From Streptomyces albospinus (GTDB lineage: Bacteria; Actinomycetota; Actinomycetes; Streptomycetales; Streptomycetaceae), in the NCBI RefSeq assembly GCF_014648695.1, contig NZ_BMRP01000003.1, forward strand, positions 74,621 through 138,620: a stretch of 64,000 nt of DNA, given 5' to 3'. The translations under genes and the position numbers were made by a program. Below the pieces are notes generated by a model. It was not told where the DNA came from. It worked only from the letters and a program-made list of their open reading frames with translations, and ran no database searches. The first letter of the stretch is position 1; the number at the start of each line of letters is the position of its first letter. Below, piece by piece: positions 58,715 to 64,000 of the stretch.

Positions 58715-61237
58715 ATGGGGGGCGTGACCCTCATCGATCATCTGCCGAACGACGCCGACCCCGATGCCCTCTTCGAAGCCTTTTCGGGCTGGGCCGAGCA
58801 GCAGGGCATCACGCTCTACCCTGCCCAGGAGGAGGCGCTGATCGAAGTGGTCTCGGGGGCGAACGTCGTCCTGTCCACCCCCACCGGCTCCGGGAAGAGC
58901 CTGGTGGCGGCCGGCGCGCACTTCACCGCCCTCGCCAACGACCAGGTCACGTTCTACACCGCGCCCATCAAGGCGCTGGTCTCGGAGAAGTTCTTCGACC
59001 TCTGCAAGCTCTTCGGCACCGAGAACGTCGGCATGCTCACCGGTGACGCCTCGGTCAACGCCGATGCGCCGGTCATCTGCTGCACCGCCGAGGTGCTCGC
59101 CTCGATAGCGCTGCGCGACGGCAAGCACGCCGACATCGGCCAGGTCGTGATGGACGAGTTCCATTTCTACGCGGAGCCGGACCGCGGCTGGGCCTGGCAG
59201 ATCCCGCTGCTGGAGCTGCCGCAGGCGCAGTTCATCCTGATGTCGGCGACGCTCGGCGACATGTCGCGGTTCGAGGAGGATCTGACCCGGCGCACCGGCA
59301 AGCCGACGTCGGTGGTGCGCTCCGCGACCCGGCCCGTACCGCTGTCGTACGAGTACCGCACGACGGCGCTGACGGAGACGCTGACCGAACTGCTGGAGAC
59401 CCGCCAGTCGCCGGTCTACATCGTGCACTTCACCCAGGCCGCCGCCGTGGAGCGGGCGCAGGCGCTGATGAGCATCAACATGTGCACACGCGCCGAGAAG
59501 GACGAGATCGCGAAGCTCATCGGGAACTTCCGGTTCACCACCAAGTTCGGCCGCAATCTCTCGCGGTATGTCCGGCACGGCATCGGCGTGCACCACGCCG
59601 GCATGCTGCCGAAGTACCGCCGGCTCGTCGAAAAGCTGGCCCAGGCAGGGCTGTTGAAGGTCATCTGCGGTACCGACACGCTGGGCGTCGGGGTCAATGT
59701 CCCCATCCGTACGGTGCTGTTCACCGCACTGACCAAGTACGACGGGACGCGGGTGCGGACGCTGCGGGCGCGGGAGTTCCACCAGATCGCGGGCCGGGCC
59801 GGGCGGGCGGGTTTCGACACGGCGGGCTTTGTGGTCGCGCAGGCCCCCGAGCATGTCGTGGAGAACGAGAAGGCGCTGGCGAAGGCGGGCGACGATCCGA
59901 AGAAGCGCCGCAAGGTCGTCCGCAAGAAGGCGCCGGAGGGCTTCGTCAACTGGGGCGAGAACACCTTCGAGAAGCTCATCGCCTCCGATCCCGAGCCGCT
60001 GACCTCGCGCTTCCGCGTCACGCACGCGATGCTGCTGTCGGTGATCGCCCGGCCCGGCAATGCCTTCGAGGCGATGCGCCGGCTGCTGGAGGACAACCAC
60101 GAACCGCGCAGGAACCAGCTGCGGCACATCCGCCGCGCGATCGCGATCTACCGCTCTCTCGTGGACGGCGGGATCGTGGAGCGGCTCCCGGAGCCGGACG
60201 CGGAGGGCCGGATCGTCCGGCTCACCGTCGACCTCCAGCAGGACTTCGCGCTCAACCAGCCGCTGTCGACGTTCGCGCTGGCCGCGTTCGACCTGCTGGA
60301 CCCCGAGTCGCCGTCGTACGCGCTGGACATGGTCTCGGTCGTGGAGTCCACGCTCGACGACCCCCGGCAGATCCTGGCCGCCCAGCAGAACAAGGCGCGG
60401 GGCGAGGCGGTCGCCCAGATGAAGGCCGACGGCGTCGAGTACGAGGAGCGCATGGAGCGCCTCATGGACGTCGAGTACCCCAAGCCGCTCGACGAGCTGC
60501 TGTCGCACGCCTACGGCCTCTACCGCAAGAGCCACCCGTGGGTCGGCGACCACCCGCTGTCGCCGAAGTCGGTCATCCGCGATATGTACGAACGCGCCAT
60601 GACCTTCACGGAGTTCACGTCCTTCTACGAGCTGGCGCGCACCGAGGGCATCGTCCTGCGCTACCTGGCGAGCGCCTTCAAGGCCCTGGACCACACCGTG
60701 CCGGACGATCTGAAGTCGGAGGACTTCCAGGACATCGTCGCCTGGCTGGGCGAGATGGTCCGGCAGGTCGACTCCAGTCTGCTGGACGAATGGGAACAGC
60801 TCGCGAACCCGGAGGAGGAGACGGCGGACGAGGCGGCCGAGCGCGCCGACCAGGTCCGGCCGGTCACCGCCAATGCGCGGGCGTTCCGCGTCCTCGTCCG
60901 CAATGCGATGTTCCGGCGGGTGGAGCTGGCGGCGCTCGACAAGGTCGAGGAACTCGGCGAGATGGATGCCGACTCCGGGTGGGACGCGGACGCCTGGGGC
61001 GAGGCGATGGACGCCTACTGGGACGAATACGACGAGCTGGGCACCGGCCCGGACGCGCGCGGCCCGAAGCTCCTTCAGATCGAGGAGGATGCCGCGCACG
61101 GGCTGTGGCAGGTGCGGCAGACTTTCGCCGACCCGAACGGTGACCACGACTGGGGCATCTCCGCCGAGGTGGACCTGGCCGCCTCCGACGAGGAGGGACG
61201 CGCGGTGGTGCGGGTCACGGATGTGGGGCAGTTGTGA
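58715..61237 (+). CDS. Ski2/Mtr4-like DEAD/DEAH-box RNA helicase
   Basis: An 840-residue superfamily-2 helicase. Motifs: Q-like LYPAQEEAL, I TPTGSGKS near residue 57, Ia TAPIKALVSEKF, II VMDEFHFY, III LMSATLGD, IV-like YIVHFTQAAA, V GTDTLGVGVNVP, VI HQIAGRAGRAGFD. The C-terminal half matches the actinobacterial HelY-like group related to Mtr4/Dob1, which unwinds structured RNA for decay. Start ATG 58715 or GTG 58724. The thioesterase gene follows 49 bp later. Confidence 0.9.
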   Translation: MGGVTLIDHLPNDADPDALFEAFSGWAEQQGITLYPAQEEALIEVVSGANVVLSTPTGSGKSLVAAGAHFTALANDQVTFYTAPIKALVSEKFFDLCKLFGTENVGMLTGDASVNADAPVICCTAEVLASIALRDGKHADIGQVVMDEFHFYAEPDRGWAWQIPLLELPQAQFILMSATLGDMSRFEEDLTRRTGKPTSVVRSATRPVPLSYEYRTTALTETLTELLETRQSPVYIVHFTQAAAVERAQALMSINMCTRAEKDEIAKLIGNFRFTTKFGRNLSRYVRHGIGVHHAGMLPKYRRLVEKLAQAGLLKVICGTDTLGVGVNVPIRTVLFTALTKYDGTRVRTLRAREFHQIAGRAGRAGFDTAGFVVAQAPEHVVENEKALAKAGDDPKKRRKVVRKKAPEGFVNWGENTFEKLIASDPEPLTSRFRVTHAMLLSVIARPGNAFEAMRRLLEDNHEPRRNQLRHIRRAIAIYRSLVDGGIVERLPEPDAEGRIVRLTVDLQQDFALNQPLSTFALAAFDLLDPESPSYALDMVSVVESTLDDPRQILAAQQNKARGEAVAQMKADGVEYEERMERLMDVEYPKPLDELLSHAYGLYRKSHPWVGDHPLSPKSVIRDMYERAMTFTEFTSFYELARTEGIVLRYLASAFKALDHTVPDDLKSEDFQDIVAWLGEMVRQVDSSLLDEWEQLANPEEETADEAAERADQVRPVTANARAFRVLVRNAMFRRVELAALDKVEELGEMDADSGWDADAWGEAMDAYWDEYDELGTGPDARGPKLLQIEEDAAHGLWQVRQTFADPNGDHDWGISAEVDLAASDEEGRAVVRVTDVGQL

Positions 61238-61286
61238 GGCGACGGCTTCGCCCGAGGCCGCCGAAGGAGATGACGGAGGGCCACCG

Positions 61287-62177
61287 GTGACGACGAATCC
61301 GGCCGAGAAGCTGGTCGATCTGCTGGACCTCGAACAGATCGAGGTGAACATCTTCCGGGGCCGCAGCCCCCAGGAGAGCCTCCAGCGGGTCTTCGGCGGG
61401 CAGGTCGCCGGCCAGGCGCTGGTGGCTGCCGGGCGGACCACCTCAGGGGACCACCCGGTCCACTCGCTGCACGCGTACTTCCTGCGCCCCGGCCGCCCCG
61501 GGGTGCCGATCGTGTACCAGGTCGAGCGGGTCCGCGACGGGCGGTCCTTCACCACCCGCCGGGTCGTCGCCGTCCAGCACGGACGCACGATCTTCAATCT
61601 CACCGCCTCCTTCCACAAGCCGGAACCCGGCTTCGAACACCAACTACCGATGCGCCAGGCCGTACCCGACCCGGACGATCTGCCGAACGTCGCGGAAGAG
61701 GTCCGCGAACACCTGGGCGGCCTGCCCGAGGCACTGGAGCGGATGGCGCGCCGGCAGCCGTTCGACATCCGGTACGTCGACCGGCTGCGCTGGACACCGG
61801 ACGAGATCTCGGGCGCGGAGCCGCGCAGCGCCGTCTGGATGCGCGCGGTCGGACCGCTGGGTGACGATCCGCTGGTGCACACCTGCGCGCTGACCTACGC
61901 CAGCGACATGACCCTGCTGGACGCGGTCCGCATCCCGATCGAACCCCTCTGGGGCCCCCGCGGCTTCGACATGGCCTCCCTCGACCACGCCATGTGGTTC
62001 CACCGCCCCTTCCGCGCGGACGAGTGGTTCCTCTACGACCAGGAGTCGCCGATCGCCACCGGTGGCCGGGGACTGGCCCGCGGACGGATCTACGACCGCG
62101 AGGGCAGGCTGCTGGTCTCCGTGGTCCAGGAGGGGCTCTTTCGTCCCCATGATCGAGCTCACACGGCTACGGCATAA
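61287..62177 (+). CDS. tesB: Acyl-CoA thioesterase II (TesB family)
   Basis: A 296-residue double hot-dog enzyme. FGGQVAGQALVAAGRT, HSLHAYFLRPGRPGVPIVYQVERVRDGRSFTTRRVVAVQ and the second repeat LDHAMWFHRPFRADEWFLYDQESP (with the conserved Asp in SLDHAMWFH) are typical. It hydrolyses medium- and long-chain acyl-CoA. GTG at 61287 follows GGAGGG. Same strand as the helicase, 49 bp gap, possible operon. Its 3' end overlaps the convergent DUF6397 gene by 11 bp. Confidence 0.92.
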   Translation: MTTNPAEKLVDLLDLEQIEVNIFRGRSPQESLQRVFGGQVAGQALVAAGRTTSGDHPVHSLHAYFLRPGRPGVPIVYQVERVRDGRSFTTRRVVAVQHGRTIFNLTASFHKPEPGFEHQLPMRQAVPDPDDLPNVAEEVREHLGGLPEALERMARRQPFDIRYVDRLRWTPDEISGAEPRSAVWMRAVGPLGDDPLVHTCALTYASDMTLLDAVRIPIEPLWGPRGFDMASLDHAMWFHRPFRADEWFLYDQESPIATGGRGLARGRIYDREGRLLVSVVQEGLFRPHDRAHTATA

Positions 62178-63048
62178 GTCCTTTGCGGGAAGGGCTGTTC
62201 CGCAACCTGGGCGGCTGAAGCGGGCGGCGGGCGGCGGCTGTTGTGGTGGCCGGTGTCCGCACCCGCCCGGGGTCCTCCCGGCGGGCCTCTTCGAGGGACC
62301 GGGAGAGGTTGACGCGGTACCACATCACCTCGTCGAACTCCTCGGCCGCCAGGACCCGTTCGAAGGCTTCCCGGGCCGCGGGGGTCGCCGTGACCATGGA
62401 CGCGAGCGTCGGGCGCAGCCTGCGGAGCACCGTGCGTTCCAGCGGGTCCTGTGCCACCGAGGCCAGTTCTTCCGGAGGGAGTACGGCGGCGATCACCGCC
62501 GCGGAGACCCAGGGGTCGTCGGTCCGGCCCATGAGCTGGGCTACCCGGCGGCTGCGCCATTCCCGGGCTCTCCAGTCCTGCCCGTTGTTGAGCATCACCC
62601 GCATCACGGCGGGGGTGCTGCCCTGCATCAGTTCCGGCTGGCGATCCGCGAAGTCCGCGATGTCCGTGGCCAGATAGAGCCAGACCACGGCGCCGAAGCG
62701 GTTCACGTAGAACCGGACGGGGCTCACGCAGCCGGCGCGGGTCAGCCGCAGGGCCCGGCCGGGGCCGATGCCCATCAGGGCGGCGGCCTCGTTCGTGGTG
62801 AGGGTGCGGAGGCGTTCGCGCAGCGCCTCCGGGAAGCCCGGCTCGGCCTGTAGCCGGGCGACCTCCTCCGCCGGGACCCGGCGCCGGGCGGGCGGCCCGG
62901 CGCTTCCCGGCCGGTCCTCGGGACCGGCCGGGACCGTCCGCACGTGTCCCAGCTGGGTGGCGAGTTCGAACTCGCCGCTCCGCAGCTCCAGTTCGCGGGC
63001 CGCCCGCCCCATCGCGAGCGTCTGCTGCCCATCGCACATCACCGTCAT
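62167..63048 (-). CDS. DUF6397-family protein
   Basis: A 293-residue cytoplasmic protein. Recognised parts: ARELELRSGEFELATQLGHVRTV, RLQAEPGFPEALRERLRTLTTNEAAALMGIGPGRALRLTRAGCVSPVRFYVNRFGAVVWLYLATDI, and ERTVLRRLRPTLA. Two stretches look like HTH elements (LATQLG and AAALMGIGPGRALRL), suggesting nucleic-acid binding. Function unknown; Streptomyces-specific. It is convergent with tesB and overlaps its last codons. Confidence 0.8.
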   Translation of the reverse strand: MTVMCDGQQTLAMGRAARELELRSGEFELATQLGHVRTVPAGPEDRPGSAGPPARRRVPAEEVARLQAEPGFPEALRERLRTLTTNEAAALMGIGPGRALRLTRAGCVSPVRFYVNRFGAVVWLYLATDIADFADRQPELMQGSTPAVMRVMLNNGQDWRAREWRSRRVAQLMGRTDDPWVSAAVIAAVLPPEELASVAQDPLERTVLRRLRPTLASMVTATPAAREAFERVLAAEEFDEVMWYRVNLSRSLEEARREDPGRVRTPATTTAAARRPLQPPRLRNSPSRKGLMP

Positions 63049-63126
63049 GGTGTTTCTCCCGCAACTCGGTCGATCACTGACAGTGACGACTGTGCCGCGG
63101 ATGGCGACAGTGAGTCAACGCCCGCC

Positions 63127-63534
63127 TCAAGCCTGTGGATAACTTTCCGGCCGGCGGGCCGCGACGCCCAGGTGCTCCCCCACGCGATTGACCAACAGCG
63201 TCATTTCGTAAGCGATCTGTCCCATGTCGGCGTCGGCTCCAGCCAGCACGCACAGGCAGCTGCCGTCCCCCGCCGCCGTCACGAACAGCACCCCGTCGTC
63301 GAACTCGATCATGGTCTGGCGTACCCGCCCGACGCGGAAGTGGAGTGCCGACCCCTTCGCCAGACTGTGCAGCCCCGAGGCGACCGCCGCGAGATGCTCG
63401 GCGTCCTCCCGCTCCAGCCCCTGGCTCACGCCGGTCACCAGCCCGTCGTTGGAGAGCACCAACGCGTGCCGCACCTTCTCCACCCGTTTGGTCAGGTCGT
63501 CCAGCAGCCAGTCGAGTCCGCTGCTCAATGCCAT
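63127..63534 (-). CDS. Roadblock/LC7 domain protein (CvnB-like, orphan)
   Basis: A 135-residue roadblock/LC7 protein. LDWLLDDLTKRVEKVRHALVLSNDGLVTGVSQGL and AEHLAAVASGLHSLAKGSALHF, then VTAAGDGSCLCVLAGADADMGQIAYEMTLLV, match the CvnB component of Streptomyces conservons, which work with a small GTPase and histidine kinase. The other conservon genes are not in view to the left. ATG at 63534 has GGGAGGAAG upstream; the longer frame is not conserved. Confidence 0.85.
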   Translation of the reverse strand: MALSSGLDWLLDDLTKRVEKVRHALVLSNDGLVTGVSQGLEREDAEHLAAVASGLHSLAKGSALHFRVGRVRQTMIEFDDGVLFVTAAGDGSCLCVLAGADADMGQIAYEMTLLVNRVGEHLGVAARRPESYPQA

Positions 63535-63699
63535 GCCGCTTCCTCCCCGTATCCCCGTCCGCACGCGTGGCCGGACGGCAGTCCGCGGTCCGTCCGCAGA
63601 CTGCCGTGCCAGCCTGTCCCACGTCTGCCGTCTCGGCAAGCGGCACTACGCCCGGCGCGCCAAGTACCGCGGGATTGTGCCGGCGGCGAGGATGTCGGC

Positions 63700-64000
63700 A
63701 TGGCGCAGAAGATGACCAAGGACGAGTGGCGGGCGTTCCTTTCCGAGGGCACCCGCACCGGCAAACTGTCGACCGTACGGGCCGACGGGAGCCCGCACGT
63801 CGCCCCGGTGTCGTTCCTCATGGACGGCGACGAGCTGGTGTTCAACACCGGCAAGGAGTCGGTCAAGGGCCGCAATCTCGCCCGCGATGGCAGGGTGGCG
63901 CTGTGCGTCGACGACGAACGGCCGCCGTTCTCGTTCGTGGTCGTGCACGGGACGGCGCAACTCAGCGAGGAACCGGCGGACGTACGGCACTGGGCCACCC
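63700..64000 (+). CDS. PPOX-class F420/FMN-dependent oxidoreductase, 3' truncated by window edge
   Basis: The first 100 residues of a split-barrel flavin/deazaflavin enzyme: MTKDEWRAFLSEGTRTGKLSTVRADGSPHVAPVSFLMDGDELVFNTGKESVKGRNLARDGRVALCVDD. This matches the actinobacterial PPOX class that reduces F420-linked or FMN-linked substrates. Divergent from the roadblock gene. ATG at 63700, with GAGGATG nearby. Confidence 0.85.
   Translation, partial: MAQKMTKDEWRAFLSEGTRTGKLSTVRADGSPHVAPVSFLMDGDELVFNTGKESVKGRNLARDGRVALCVDDERPPFSFVVVHGTAQLSEEPADVRHWAT

Noticed and set aside
58487..61882. Long minus-strand frame of 1,131 codons opposite the helicase and tesB
   Set aside because: The plus strand carries complete helicase and thioesterase motifs; the antisense product has no domains and low-complexity composition.

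Overview
The window is high-GC actinobacterial chromosome, and everything points to Streptomyces: strong third-position GC, many GTG/TTG starts with GGAG-type ribosome sites, twin-arginine and lipobox export signals, secreted chitinase, alpha-amylase and beta-glucosidase, SpoIIE-type PP2C phosphatases, and lineage-typical families (DUF2510, DUF5997, DUF6397, DUF6624, an orphan roadblock protein). I saw no rRNA, tRNA, CRISPR array or intact integrase.

Left part (1-28.5 kb): a scramblase-like DUF2510 protein cut by the window edge, a BadF-type sugar kinase and a CbiX-like protein ending at a strong hairpin; then a lactonase, a FUSC exporter, an acetyltransferase, a Tat-exported GH3 beta-glucosidase, an Lrp regulator, a HAD phosphatase, a solitary sugar-binding lipoprotein and a phenylalanine hydroxylase. 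A broken peptide-ABC ATPase lies at 14.3 kb. Next come PP2C phosphatases, a site-2 protease, RraA, a TetR-P450 pair with a 25-bp palindromic operator, an AsnC-type regulator divergent from an M20 amidohydrolase, and a LysR effector domain without its HTH, divergent from a two-repeat DUF5997 protein. A GH18 chitinase follows, with an inverted repeat laid over its promoter.

Scar region (28.5-32.8 kb): this is the accessory part. It holds a ParA/small-partner partition-like cassette bounded by an intact yjbQ gene and a displaced, 85% identical copy of the yjbQ 3' end, an N-terminal fragment of a Streptomyces HTH protein, a run of decayed phage genes (tail protein, coiled-coil membrane protein, holin-like protein) and the 3' stub of a luciferase-like monooxygenase. 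It reads as the remains of at least one integrated plasmid or phage element.

Right part (32.8-64 kb): FAD monooxygenase, adenosine deaminase, a HutC-type GntR regulator, an MHS-family transporter divergent from lutABC (L-lactate oxidation), an SGNH esterase behind a near-perfect palindrome, an ABC exporter divergent from a MarR regulator, and a large FAD/Fe-S D-lactate dehydrogenase-like protein. L- and D-lactate oxidation genes, an MHS symporter and a dicarboxylate symporter within 15 kb suggest an organic-acid utilisation district. Then alpha-amylase, a GH109-like oxidoreductase, an L,D-transpeptidase-like lipoprotein, a strongly asymmetric ABC exporter pair, a YdjM-like membrane protein, a Ski2/Mtr4-like helicase with acyl-CoA thioesterase II, DUF6397, a roadblock protein and a PPOX-class protein cut by the right edge. 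Most regulation is inferred from palindromes beside local regulators; no operator has been tested here.
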